From the NCBI RefSeq assembly GCF_900114675.1, contig NZ_FOZM01000003.1:62001-126000 (forward strand): 64,000 bases of DNA, read 5' to 3'. Positions 9,123-17,877 of the stretch are shown here, piece after piece. Positions within the stretch are counted from its first letter, which is position 1. Each line of letters begins with the position of its first letter. The position numbers and the translations under genes are program-made. The notes beneath the pieces were generated by a model that ran no database searches, was not told where the DNA came from, and worked only from the letters and a program-made list of their open reading frames with translations. Origin of the DNA: Yoonia litorea (lineage in GTDB: Bacteria; Pseudomonadota; Alphaproteobacteria; Rhodobacterales; Rhodobacteraceae).

Positions 9123-9653
9123 TTAGTTGCTGCAGCGCCGTGCCGCTTCTTCCACGGCGGCTGTGAAACCAAGCAAGCTGAAGGTGTCTTGCGTTTGTGT
9201 GCCGCGCCCTGAAACAGCGGTAAGAACGGCATTTGCACCGCGTTTCATGGCATCAACGAAGCGCGCATCATCTTCTGGCGTTGCAGGCCATGCTGTTTCG
9301 CCTTGTGTGAACATCTCATAGCTGCTGTCACCGATCTGGACACTGACGGTTGATCCTTCGCGGAAAGGATAGCCGCCTGTAAACATCACCTGACCGTTCA
9401 CGTTTTCCGAAGGACGGTAAAAGACGATCAGGCGGATATCGCCGCGGCGCACTTCGACGACGTTGCCGTCGCGTGTGTTGACCGTCTCTTTGGGTGCTGA
9501 AACGGCCCAGCATTCGTCGGGATTCGATTCGACGAACACACTCCAGTCAGTGTTGGCCGCAACACGGTTGCTGCTGTCTTCCTGTGCGATTGCGCCGCTG
9601 GTTGCAAAAAGAGCTGCACCAATTGCGAGAATACGCGAAGTTTTGAAAATCAT
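9123..9653 (-). CDS. Invasion-associated locus B (IalB)-like secreted protein
   Basis: A 176-residue exported protein. Residues 1-22 form a signal peptide (MIFKTSRILAIGAALFATSG, with a cut likely after AIA). The mature part shows the IalB pattern: W near the start (NTDWSVFVES), the ECWAV cysteine motif, a VRRGDIRLIVFYRP strand and a second cysteine at the extreme C-terminus, suggesting one disulfide. ATG 9653 is chosen because GGAGG precedes it and the signal peptide starts there; upstream in-frame codons are not protein-like. The role of IalB relatives in free-living marine bacteria is unknown. Confidence 0.75.
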   Translation of the reverse strand: MIFKTSRILAIGAALFATSGAIAQEDSSNRVAANTDWSVFVESNPDECWAVSAPKETVNTRDGNVVEVRRGDIRLIVFYRPSENVNGQVMFTGGYPFREGSTVSVQIGDSSYEMFTQGETAWPATPEDDARFVDAMKRGANAVLTAVSGRGTQTQDTFSLLGFTAAVEEAARRCSN

Positions 9654-9851
9654 TCTACAGCCTCCAAGCTGTCCTTGCCTCTGGAACCCTGCGCCGTTGC
9701 CTGTTGCATCTGATGTGCAGCTTTTCGACTGGCAGGGCATTGTTCAACTCGATAGCCTAGAGCTTAGCAAATTTCCGCTTGGCGGGGGAAGCCCTTGGCA
9801 CGATTGCCGGTGGCCTAAACTATCCCGTCGGGCTTTCCAAGAAGGCAAAAT

Positions 9852-10841
9852 ATGACAGCGGCAATTGATTTCGTTGAGGTTTGGCGCGGTGACATGGTGG
9901 AATGCGTCCATCAGGGTCACGCAGTTGTGTGTGACGAACGCGGAGAAATCGTCGCGCAATGGGGGGATCCGGCAGCCATTATCTTCCCGCGCTCGTCGTG
10001 CAAAATGATTCAGGCCTTGCCCTTGCTGGAAAGCGGGGCTGGTGCAGACCTGACCGACGAGCAACTCGCGCTTGCTTGCGCGTCGCACAATGGCGCTGAC
10101 ATTCACACCCGTCGCGTGAACGCTTGGCTGGGCGATCTTGGTTTGACTGACGACGACTTTCGTTGTGGCCCGCAGATGCCGGATGACCGTGCCGCGCGCG
10201 AGGATATCATCCGCGCTTATGGTCGGCCCTGTCAGGTTCACAACAACTGCTCGGGCAAGCACGCCGGTTTTCTGACGCTGGCCAAACATCTGGGTGCCGG
10301 ACCTGAATACCATGAAGTCGACCATCCTGTGCAGACAGCCTGCAAGGCAGCCTTCGAAGAGGTGACAGAAGAAACGAGCCCCGGGTTCGGCATCGATGGA
10401 TGTTCGGCGCCGAATTTTGCGTCTTCTTTGCACGGTCTGGCGCGGTCGATGGCCTTCTTTGCCTCGGCACATGGCCGCAGCGACATTCGCAGTATTGCTG
10501 CTGACAAACTGGCCCGTTCAATGATGAGCTACCCTGAGCTCGTCGCCGGTGAAGGTCGGGCCTGCACCGACCTGATGCGTGCGATGGACCATAAGGTTGC
10601 CGTCAAAACAGGTGCTGAGGGTGTATTTACCGCAATCATCCCCGACAAGAAGCTGGGCATTGCATTGAAAATCACAGACGGAGCGACCCGCGCGAGCAAT
10701 GCAGCGATTGCTGCGATTCTGGTGAAGCTTGGCGTGCTTGACCCCGATCACCCCGCCACAAAGGCTCATATGTTCGCCCCGCTGCCGAACCGTCGCGGTA
10801 TGGATGTTGCCGGCCTGCGCCCGACGTCCGCACTCCTGTAA
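9852..10841 (+). CDS. Asparaginase II family protein
   Basis: A 329-residue protein of the L-asparaginase II family known from Rhizobium (PF06089), unrelated to the E. coli type enzymes. Recognisable motifs are VEVWRGDMVECVHQGHAV at the N-terminus, PRSSCKMIQALPLLE near residue 45, CSGKHAGF near 135, GIDGCSAPNF near 180 and KTGAEGVF near 255. It is expected to hydrolyse asparagine to aspartate and ammonia in the cytoplasm. It is followed closely by the exonuclease III gene (18 nt), possibly co-transcribed, with no functional link evident. Confidence 0.85.
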   Translation: MTAAIDFVEVWRGDMVECVHQGHAVVCDERGEIVAQWGDPAAIIFPRSSCKMIQALPLLESGAGADLTDEQLALACASHNGADIHTRRVNAWLGDLGLTDDDFRCGPQMPDDRAAREDIIRAYGRPCQVHNNCSGKHAGFLTLAKHLGAGPEYHEVDHPVQTACKAAFEEVTEETSPGFGIDGCSAPNFASSLHGLARSMAFFASAHGRSDIRSIAADKLARSMMSYPELVAGEGRACTDLMRAMDHKVAVKTGAEGVFTAIIPDKKLGIALKITDGATRASNAAIAAILVKLGVLDPDHPATKAHMFAPLPNRRGMDVAGLRPTSALL

Positions 10842-10859
10842 AATCATCCGAGAGAATTC

Positions 10860-11648
10860 ATGCCGTTTACCCTCGCCACATGGAACATCAACTCTGTCCG
10901 TTTAAGGGCAGGAATCGTTGCCAAGCTTCTGCAAGACGAGGCGCCAGATGTGCTTTGCTTGCAGGAATGCAAAAGCCCGGTCGACAAGATCCCGGTCGAC
11001 GTTTTCGAGAACCTCGGTTACGGCCACATGGTGGCGCGCGGACAGAAGGGCTACAATGGCGTTGCGATCATCTCGCGCATCCCGATTGAGGAAGCCGGTG
11101 CAGAGGATTACGCAAGTCTTGGTCATGCTCGCCACATCGCAGCACGGCTTGAGAACGGTGTCACGATCCATAACCACTACATTCCGGCAGGCGGTGACGT
11201 GGCCGACCGCACCGTCAACGAGAAGTTCGGCCAGAAGCTCGACTATCTGACCGAAATGCGCGACGCCTTCCAGTCTGACAGGCCGGAAAAATCCATCCTG
11301 GTCGGCGATCTGAACATTGCTCCGCGTGAAGACGATGTCTGGGATCACAAGAAACTTCTTAAAGTGGTCAGTCATACACCCGTCGAGGTCGCACATTTCA
11401 CCGATGTCATGGAGGCAGGGCAGTGGTCGGACGTGACGCGCAACGATATCCCTGACGGGCGGCTTTATAGCTGGTGGTCTTATCGGGCAAAGGATTGGGA
11501 TGCTGCTGACAAAGGCCGCAGGCTTGATCACATCTGGGCGACCCCTGACATCAAGAATGCAGCACACAGCAGCCGCATTCTGCGGGATGCGCGCGGCTGG
11601 GAACAACCCAGTGACCATGCGCCCGTCTTTGCGACATTTGATTTGTAA
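10860..11648 (+). CDS. xthA: Exodeoxyribonuclease III / AP endonuclease
   Basis: A 262-residue DNA-repair nuclease that cuts at abasic sites and removes 3' blocking groups. Motifs of the endonuclease/exonuclease/phosphatase fold occur in order: ATWNINSVR at the start, LQECK near residue 36 (metal-binding Glu), YNGVAI, GDLNIAP near 150, and the C-terminal SDHAPV catalytic Asp-His pair. Length and motifs match ExoIII. The next gene starts 12 nt after the stop. Confidence 0.95.
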   Translation: MPFTLATWNINSVRLRAGIVAKLLQDEAPDVLCLQECKSPVDKIPVDVFENLGYGHMVARGQKGYNGVAIISRIPIEEAGAEDYASLGHARHIAARLENGVTIHNHYIPAGGDVADRTVNEKFGQKLDYLTEMRDAFQSDRPEKSILVGDLNIAPREDDVWDHKKLLKVVSHTPVEVAHFTDVMEAGQWSDVTRNDIPDGRLYSWWSYRAKDWDAADKGRRLDHIWATPDIKNAAHSSRILRDARGWEQPSDHAPVFATFDL

Positions 11649-11660
11649 TTGAGGTCCGCC

Positions 11661-12686
11661 ATGACGATCCCACAGACGATGCAGGCCTTGGTGCAATTGC
11701 ACGACGGCTATGCGAGCACCCAGACGGGCCCGCAGATCGATGATCTGACGCCCTTTCTGCGTTACGCAACGATCTCAGTACCTGAAGTCGGCAAAGGGCA
11801 GGCCTTGATCAAGGTCGATCTGGCGGCAGTCAATCCATCCGACATTCATTTCATCAAAGGGGAATACGGCCAGCCGCGCAAGAAGGGCGTCCCTGCTGGT
11901 TTTGAAGGTGTGGGCGAGGTGGTCGCTGGCGACACTCCGTTGCTGGGGCACCGGGTCAGCTTTTTTGCAACCGCATCAGGCGCGTGGTCCGAGTTCGCGT
12001 TGACCGATGTGACCGGCCTCGTCCCGTGCAGGCCTGATCTTTCGGAGGTTGCAGCGGCGAGCCAACTGGTCAACCCGCTGAGCGCAATCGCCATGTTCGA
12101 TCTGGTAAAGGAAAGCCGCGCGGAAAGCTTTGTTCTCAACGCAGCCGGATCACAATTGGGCAAATATCTGATCGGGCTTGGCAAGGACAACGGCGTTGCA
12201 CCGATTGCCATTGTCAGGCGCGAGGAACAGGTTGAAATGCTCAAAGACCTCGGCGCTGCAAAGGTCATCGTGTCGACAGCACCGGATGCCCTTGAGGAGG
12301 CAAAGACCACTTTCCGCAATCTCTCTCCGGCAGTCCTGCTTGATGCCGTCGGCGACCAGTTTGCCGCTGATCTTTTCTTTGCCATGCCGCGCCATGCAAC
12401 CTGGGTGAACTACGGCAAGCTGGCGACCGATGCGCCGAAGCTCACCGAATTGGGCCAACTGATTTTCATGAACAAGCGGATTGAAGGCTTCTGGCTGACG
12501 CGTTGGATGAAACAGGTCGGACCGGAGCGTGTCAGGGCCGCCTTCGTTGAGATCCAGTCACGGTTCACAGAAGGGAAATGGACCCCTGACGTGACCGATA
12601 TCGTGCCGTTGGCTGATGCGATGGCACGCCTTCCAGCGGCGTTGGCTGCGCGCGACGGCAAGGTGTTCATTGATCCGCGGAAATAG
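11661..12686 (+). CDS. Medium-chain dehydrogenase/reductase (quinone or enoyl reductase-like)
   Basis: A 341-residue zinc-free MDR-family protein. The N-terminal GroES-like half contains VNPSDIHFIKGEYG and the family glycines GFEGVGEVV. The Rossmann half has AAGSQLGKYLIGLGK, a degenerate nucleotide site resembling the mitochondrial 2-enoyl-CoA reductase group. No zinc-ligand cysteines are seen. ATG 11661 is preferred over TTG 11649 because GAGG lies 6 nt upstream. Substrate unknown; an NADPH-dependent reduction of an enone or quinone is the likeliest reaction. Confidence 0.78.
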   Translation: MTIPQTMQALVQLHDGYASTQTGPQIDDLTPFLRYATISVPEVGKGQALIKVDLAAVNPSDIHFIKGEYGQPRKKGVPAGFEGVGEVVAGDTPLLGHRVSFFATASGAWSEFALTDVTGLVPCRPDLSEVAAASQLVNPLSAIAMFDLVKESRAESFVLNAAGSQLGKYLIGLGKDNGVAPIAIVRREEQVEMLKDLGAAKVIVSTAPDALEEAKTTFRNLSPAVLLDAVGDQFAADLFFAMPRHATWVNYGKLATDAPKLTELGQLIFMNKRIEGFWLTRWMKQVGPERVRAAFVEIQSRFTEGKWTPDVTDIVPLADAMARLPAALAARDGKVFIDPRK

Positions 12687-12833
12687 ATTGATGCGCGCGA
12701 TTTGCGTCGGTGTCAGCGTCAATCCGCGATGCGGGTCTTTGTGATGAGCGATTTGTTGAAAAGCGGACCTTCGGTTGCTATTTTCAGATCATGCCCAGCG
12801 TCGGGGTTGGATCGGCGCGTCTTAAGGAGGACA

Positions 12834-12890
12834 ATGAACTGTCTCTATCTTCTATGGCTGCGACGTCAGCCAACACCGGAGCGGACGTAA
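12834..12890 (+). CDS. 18-codon upstream ORF overlapping the rsfS start
   Basis: A strong ribosome site AAGGAGG (12824-12830) lies only 3 nt before an ATG that opens the peptide MNCLYLLWLRRQPTPERT. Its TAA at 12888-12890 shares an A with the ATG of rsfS (TAATG). rsfS itself has no good ribosome site at that ATG, so ribosomes finishing this ORF could restart on rsfS. The peptide is rich in Leu and Arg. This may be a translational-coupling leader or a chance ORF; I know no named family for it. Confidence 0.45.
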   Translation: MNCLYLLWLRRQPTPERT

Positions 12891-13246
12891 TGAGTGCTCC
12901 ACAAATCGCAGACAGCGAGACGCTGCTTGCGGCAATTCTCAAATCACTTGATGATGACAAAGGCGAAGACATCGTGCAGATCAATCTGCGTGGCCGGTCA
13001 GAAATGGGTGACTATATGGTGATTGCGTCCGGACGGTCGACCCGTCAGGTGACAGCAATGGCTGAAAAACTGGCAGACCGGCTCAAGCAGGACTTTGGTG
13101 TCATATCAAAGACCGAAGGCAAGGAAGCCGGTGACTGGGTGCTGATCGACACAGGTGATGTGATCGTGCACATCTTCCGTCCGGAAGTGCGCGAATTCTA
13201 TCAACTTGAAAAGATGTGGCAGCCAGGGGTTGCTGCTGCGCGCTGA
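12890..13246 (+). CDS. rsfS: Ribosomal silencing factor RsfS
   Basis: A 118-residue protein of the Iojap/DUF143 family that binds L14 of the 50S subunit and blocks subunit joining under nutrient stress. Family motifs are MGDYMVIASGRSTRQV, a mid-protein GxxDWVLIDTGDVIVHIF-like block (here GDWVLIDTGDVIVHIF) and REFYQLEKMW at the end. I start at ATG 12890, which gives the normal family length; ATG 12854 is an alternative adding 12 residues. Its TGA overlaps the rlmH ATG (TGATG), so the two are coupled. Confidence 0.9.
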   Translation: MSAPQIADSETLLAAILKSLDDDKGEDIVQINLRGRSEMGDYMVIASGRSTRQVTAMAEKLADRLKQDFGVISKTEGKEAGDWVLIDTGDVIVHIFRPEVREFYQLEKMWQPGVAAAR

Positions 13247-13716
13247 TGCGCGTGCAGATTTGCGCGGTGGGGCGCTTGCGAAAAGGCCCCGAGCGCGAGC
13301 TTTACGACGACTACCTGAACCGGTTTGACCGGACCGGCAGGGCGCTTGCCTTGGGTCCGGCACAACTGATCGAGGTCGAGGACAAAAAGGGCGGCGGCAT
13401 GTCTGCCGAAGCCGACCTGCTGTCCCGCGCGGTTCCTGACGGTGCTTTGATCTGCACCCTCGATGAGCGCGGGAAAGTGATGTCCTCGCCAGACTTTGCA
13501 GCACTTCTGGCAAAATGGCGCGATCAGGGGCGTCAGGATCTTTGCTTTGTGATTGGCGGCGCGGACGGCATCGATCCCGGTTTGCGCGCCCGGGCGGATG
13601 CTTCCCTGAGCTTTGGAAAAATGGTATGGCCGCATATGCTTGTCCGCGTAATGCTGGCAGAGCAGCTCTACCGCGCCGCGTCGATTCTGGCAGGCGGGCC
13701 TTACCATCGGGCGTGA
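13246..13716 (+). CDS. rlmH: 23S rRNA pseudouridine-1915 N3-methyltransferase RlmH
   Basis: A 156-residue SPOUT-class methyltransferase that modifies pseudouridine 1915 in helix 69 of 23S rRNA. The trefoil-knot SAM site is clear: LICTLDERGK, FVIGGADGID and the C-terminal block beginning SFGKMVWPHMLVRVMLAEQL, with a Tyr (LYRA) and the terminal PYHRA sequence found in this enzyme. The start codon overlaps the rsfS stop. This rsfS-rlmH pairing is widely conserved. Confidence 0.95.
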   Translation: MRVQICAVGRLRKGPERELYDDYLNRFDRTGRALALGPAQLIEVEDKKGGGMSAEADLLSRAVPDGALICTLDERGKVMSSPDFAALLAKWRDQGRQDLCFVIGGADGIDPGLRARADASLSFGKMVWPHMLVRVMLAEQLYRAASILAGGPYHRA

Positions 13717-13821
13717 TTCCGCCTCTCGCAGCGATAATTTGGCAAAGTTGAAACGCGCGGATGGTTTTCCTCGCACCGGCCCTGCGTTAGACATTGCTGG
13801 TCCACAAAGAGGTTGAAAACA

Positions 13822-15336
13822 ATGTCCGCACCAAAACCTGTTGTTCTGTGCATCCTTGATGGCTGGGGCCTGCGCGAGGAAAGCGAAGGCAATGCGCCCA
13901 AGCTTGCCAAAACACCGAATTTCGATGCGATCATGCAAGGGCCCAATGCTCAGTTGCTGACACATGGCAATGACGCTGGCCTGCCATCTGGCCAGATGGG
14001 GAATTCTGAGGTGGGTCACACAAACATTGGCGCGGGTCGTGTCGTTGCGATGGATCTGGGCCAGATCGAAATGGCGATCGAGGACGGCAGCTTTTTCAAG
14101 GCCGATGCGTTGGAGCATTTCATAACAAATATGAAAGAGAGCGGCGGCCGCGCGCATTTGATGGGCGTCGTCTCTGACGGTGGCGTGCACGGACACGTGG
14201 ACCACATCATCGCCGCAAGCAAGGCGCTCGCGGATGCTGATGTTCCGGTTATCATTCACGCAATTACAGATGGCCGTGACGTGGCGCCCTCATCGGCGAA
14301 GGAATTTCTCGCGCCGATGGTGGCAGCATTACCCGAGGGGGTCGTCGTCGGGACGGTAATTGGCCGCTATTTTGCTATGGACCGTGACAACAGATGGGAT
14401 CGCGTTGAACGGGCTTATCAGGCGATAATCTGTGGCAAAGGCGAGGCTGCTGACGATCCGCTGGCGGCAATTGATGCAGCTTATGACGCGGGCAAGACCG
14501 ATGAGTTCATACCCGCAACGGTGATTGGCGAATATGACGGCTTTGCGGATGCAGACGGTTTCTTTTGTCTCAACTTCCGGTCCGACCGCGCCCGCGAGAT
14601 CCTGGCGGCGATTGCTGACCCCGCATTCGACGGATTTGAGCGTGAGCAGCCAAAGACAGCCGCCCTTTTGGGAATGGTCAGCTATTCGGATAAGCATGAT
14701 GACTGGTTCTCTACCGTCTTTCCCAAGCGCGATATCCAGAACACTCTCGGCGCTTGGGTGGCAAAACACGGGCTTCGCCAGTTCCGTCTTGCCGAGACCG
14801 AGAAGTATCCGCACGTGACATTCTTCCTCAATGGCGGGATCGAGACGCCTGCCGAAGGAGAAGACCGTTACATGCCGAAGTCACCCGACGTGGCGACATA
14901 TGACCTTCAGCCGGAGATGTCCGCCGCTGAAGTCACAGAGAAGTTTGTTTGGGCCATCGAAGAGGGCTACGACCTGATCGTGACAAATTTCGCCAATCCA
15001 GACATGGTGGGGCACACAGGTGACCTTGATGCTGGGATCAAGGCCTGCGAAGCCGTCGACGACGGGCTCGGCGCTGTGCTGGCAGCCTTGGAAAAAGCTG
15101 GCGGCGCCATGATCGTCACGGCAGACCATGGCAACTGTGAAACCATGATCGATCCCGAAACAGGGGGCGCGCATACCGCGCATACGCTCAACCCTGTCCC
15201 TGTGGCTTTGGTTGGCGGGCCGGATGGCGCACAGTTGCGCGATGGCCGGTTGGCGGACCTCGCGCCGACTGTTCTGGATTTGATGGGGCTGGAATTGCCG
15301 GAAGAAATGACGGGCCGTACTTTGATCCGCCAATGA
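13822..15336 (+). CDS. gpmI: 2,3-bisphosphoglycerate-independent phosphoglycerate mutase
   Basis: A 504-residue manganese-dependent glycolytic enzyme interconverting 3- and 2-phosphoglycerate. The catalytic Ser lies in GQMGNSEVGHTNIGAG (about residue 62), and metal ligands are seen in CILDGWG, ITDGRDVAP, NFANPDMVGHTGD and TADHGNCE. ATG 13822 follows AGAGG; an in-frame TTG at 13813 is unlikely. The stop overlaps the envC start by ATGA. Confidence 0.96.
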   Translation: MSAPKPVVLCILDGWGLREESEGNAPKLAKTPNFDAIMQGPNAQLLTHGNDAGLPSGQMGNSEVGHTNIGAGRVVAMDLGQIEMAIEDGSFFKADALEHFITNMKESGGRAHLMGVVSDGGVHGHVDHIIAASKALADADVPVIIHAITDGRDVAPSSAKEFLAPMVAALPEGVVVGTVIGRYFAMDRDNRWDRVERAYQAIICGKGEAADDPLAAIDAAYDAGKTDEFIPATVIGEYDGFADADGFFCLNFRSDRAREILAAIADPAFDGFEREQPKTAALLGMVSYSDKHDDWFSTVFPKRDIQNTLGAWVAKHGLRQFRLAETEKYPHVTFFLNGGIETPAEGEDRYMPKSPDVATYDLQPEMSAAEVTEKFVWAIEEGYDLIVTNFANPDMVGHTGDLDAGIKACEAVDDGLGAVLAALEKAGGAMIVTADHGNCETMIDPETGGAHTAHTLNPVPVALVGGPDGAQLRDGRLADLAPTVLDLMGLELPEEMTGRTLIRQ

Positions 15337-16406
15337 TACGGCTTGCCATAATTCTTCTGTGTTTATGCAGCGCCGTGCAGGCGCAAGAGACCTCGCGAGA
15401 TGCCATTGCGGCGCTCAATAACGCTCAAGAGCAACTGCAACGCGCAGACACCGCAGAGGACAGGATTGCGGCGCTTACGGGTGCTGTGCTGGCCTTTGAG
15501 GCTGGGTTAAAGATGATCCGAGCCGCGGAGCGCGACGTTGGCTTGCAAGAGATTGCCCTTTCCGAAGACTTGGCCGCGCAAGAGGCGCGTATCGCCGACC
15601 TCGTGGCCATGCTGACAACCATCAGCCGTTCGTCAGAAGCGGTCAGACAAGCGCACCCAGGTGGGCCGCTCGCCTCGATCCGTGCAGGCATGTTGCTGGC
15701 TGATATCGCGCCAGTCCTTGAAGCCGAGGCCGCTGAAGTTGCCGGGATGCTGCAATCCCAACAAGAACTGCGTGCCGAACAGCGCGAAGTGTCAGAGCGC
15801 CTTCAGTCAGGGTTGGATCAGATCACCGCAGCACGCCGCTCGCTCGCCTTGGCGATGGATGCAGATCAATCGTTGCCGTTCAGTTTTGAAGACAATGACG
15901 CAGAGGTGGCCGCGCTGGCCCAGAGTGCGGAAAACCTGGCAGCGTTTGCTGACAGGCTTGCGCAGACCCGCCCGGACCCTGTCCAAGTTCTGGAGCCTGC
16001 GGGAAATCTTCCGCTGCCGGTCGCCGGGATTATCCTGCCAACTGACGGCAGTGGGCGTCCCGGCGTGCGGATCGCGGCACCCCCACGCGCACTTGTCACC
16101 ACGCCGGTGGCCGCAACTGTGCTCTTTGATGGCCCGCTGCTGGACTACGGAAACATCGTCATTCTTGAACCCGCGCCAGACGTTCTATTTGTCATTGCGG
16201 GGCTTGAAGAAGTCTTGGCATCGGCCGGTCAGATCCTTCCGGCAGATGCGCCACTGGGGCTGCTGCCTGACAAACAGACTTATGATGACGGGATTTTGAC
16301 CGAGAATCTTGGACTGGCGGTGGGTCAACGGGCCCAAAGCCTTTATCTTGAGGTACGAGAGGGGCAGAGTGCCGTGCAAACGGACCGCTGGTTCGCGCTG
16401 GAATAG
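15333..16406 (+). CDS. envC: EnvC-like murein hydrolase activator
   Basis: A 357-residue periplasmic protein. Residues 1-17 look like a signal peptide ending VQAQ. About residues 20-210 form a long Glu/Ala/Gln-rich coiled coil. Residues about 235-350 form a LytM/M23 domain (GRPGVRIAAPPRALVTTP). The zinc ligands HxxxD and HxH of active M23 peptidases are absent, as in EnvC, which activates amidases during division rather than cutting murein. It lies between gpmI and ctpA, the usual order in this group. Confidence 0.85.
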   Translation: MIRLAIILLCLCSAVQAQETSRDAIAALNNAQEQLQRADTAEDRIAALTGAVLAFEAGLKMIRAAERDVGLQEIALSEDLAAQEARIADLVAMLTTISRSSEAVRQAHPGGPLASIRAGMLLADIAPVLEAEAAEVAGMLQSQQELRAEQREVSERLQSGLDQITAARRSLALAMDADQSLPFSFEDNDAEVAALAQSAENLAAFADRLAQTRPDPVQVLEPAGNLPLPVAGIILPTDGSGRPGVRIAAPPRALVTTPVAATVLFDGPLLDYGNIVILEPAPDVLFVIAGLEEVLASAGQILPADAPLGLLPDKQTYDDGILTENLGLAVGQRAQSLYLEVREGQSAVQTDRWFALE

Positions 16407-16419
16407 ACGAGGAATATTG

Positions 16420-17763
16420 ATGAGAAATACAGTTCTTGCCGCCGTAGGTGGCGCCATCTTGGGGCTTGTGGCGACCAGCCAGATTGCCGGGCCATTGGTT
16501 GCGCAGGAAAACGCATCGAACGCCAGTGTTTATGAGCAGTTGGACCTCTTTGGAGATATTTTCGAACGTATCCGCTCGAGCTATGTCGAAGAAGTGGATG
16601 ACGCCCAACTCATTGAATCGGCTATCGACGGAATGTTGCGGTCGCTGGACCCGCACTCAAGCTATCTTTCGCCTGATGATGCCCGCCGGATGCGCGTCAG
16701 CACATCAGGTGAGTTCGGCGGCCTGGGCATCGAGGTGACGCAGGAAGAAGGTTGGGTCAAGGTGGTGGCCCCGATGGACGGCACACCTGCGGATGCGGCC
16801 GGAATTCTTGCTGGCGACTATATCACGGCAGTTGACGGTGAAAGCGTGCTTGGCCTGACGCTCGATGAAGCGGTGCAGCTAATGCGCGGCCCTGTCGGCG
16901 CAGAGATCGTGATCACCGTGGTTCGCGAAGGCGAGGTTGAGCCATTTGACGTCTCGTTGATCCGCGACACGATCAAACTGACTGCCGTACGGAGCCGGAC
17001 GGAGGGTCGTGCCGTCGTTCTTCGTGTAACCACCTTTAACGAACAGACGTTCCCGAACCTGCGTGACGGCATCACAGAGCAGGTCGAAGAAGCGGGCGGC
17101 TGGGACAATGTGGATGGCTTGATCCTTGACTTGCGCAACAACCCCGGTGGTTTGCTGAGCCAGGCTGTCTATGTCTCAGACGCATTCCTCGATGCAGGCG
17201 AAATCGTCTCAACACGGGGGCGTCTTGCCTCTGACGGTGATCGGTTCAACGCCACACCGGGGGATCTGGCCGAAGGCAAGCCAATTGTTGTTTTGATCAA
17301 TGGTGGATCGGCCTCGGCTTCTGAGATCGTCGCAGGTGCATTGCAGGATCATCGCCGTGGTATCGTGGTTGGCACCAACTCCTTTGGTAAAGGTTCGGTC
17401 CAGACCGTGATCCCGCTTGATGACGATGGCGCGATGCGTCTGACCACCGCGCGGTACTATACCCCGTCGGGCCGGTCTATTCAGGCGCTGGGCATTTCAC
17501 CTGATATCATCGTGGAACAACCACGCCCCGTTGATGATGAGACTGCCGAAGAAGAGGAAGAGCGCCGTCAGCGTTCCGAAGCTGGACTGCGTGGTTCGCT
17601 CGAAAACGACAGCCTTTCTGAAGATCAGCTTGAGCAGATCGAAGAAGAGCGTGCCAGAGCTGAGGCCGCTGCTGAACTGCGCGAGCAGGATTATCAGTTG
17701 GCCTATGCAATTGATATCCTCAAAGGCCTGAACGCGCTTGGGCCTCTCGCGGTTAACGACTAA
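16420..17763 (+). CDS. ctpA: S41 family C-terminal processing peptidase
   Basis: A 447-residue periplasmic serine protease. The first 28 residues form a signal or anchor segment. A PDZ domain occupies about residues 90-170 (GEFGGLGIEVTQEEGWV, followed by APMDGTPADAAGILAGD). The S41 core carries the Ser-Lys dyad in NGGSASASEIVAG and GTNSFGKGSVQT. The tail is a charged coil rich in Glu and Arg. ATG 16420 is preceded by GAGGAAT and starts right at the signal peptide. Likely roles are processing of envelope proteins and control of murein hydrolases, in keeping with envC next to it. Confidence 0.93.
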   Translation: MRNTVLAAVGGAILGLVATSQIAGPLVAQENASNASVYEQLDLFGDIFERIRSSYVEEVDDAQLIESAIDGMLRSLDPHSSYLSPDDARRMRVSTSGEFGGLGIEVTQEEGWVKVVAPMDGTPADAAGILAGDYITAVDGESVLGLTLDEAVQLMRGPVGAEIVITVVREGEVEPFDVSLIRDTIKLTAVRSRTEGRAVVLRVTTFNEQTFPNLRDGITEQVEEAGGWDNVDGLILDLRNNPGGLLSQAVYVSDAFLDAGEIVSTRGRLASDGDRFNATPGDLAEGKPIVVLINGGSASASEIVAGALQDHRRGIVVGTNSFGKGSVQTVIPLDDDGAMRLTTARYYTPSGRSIQALGISPDIIVEQPRPVDDETAEEEEERRQRSEAGLRGSLENDSLSEDQLEQIEEERARAEAAAELREQDYQLAYAIDILKGLNALGPLAVND

Positions 17764-17769
17764 GAAAAA

Positions 17770-17792
17770 CCCCTCCTGCGTTGCGGGAGGGG
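17770..17792 (-). terminator. Terminator between ctpA and the convergent porin-like gene
   Basis: A 10-bp stem (CCCCTCCTGC with GCGGGAGGGG, one G-U pair) and 3-nt loop. The T-run lies on the minus strand (GTTTTTC), so it best serves the minus-strand gene ending at 17878, although the hairpin follows ctpA by only 6 nt. Confidence 0.75.
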
Positions 17793-17877
17793 TCCATTCA
17801 GTCTCGCTGAATGCAATGCTGAAAATGGCATGGCGGCAGTGACGCAGTTTCCCCGACCTGCCGCCTTGCTGAGATGA

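Noticed and set aside
13201-14259. A 352-codon minus-strand ORF across rlmH and gpmI
   Set aside because: Covers two unambiguous genes on the other strand and shows no domain pattern.
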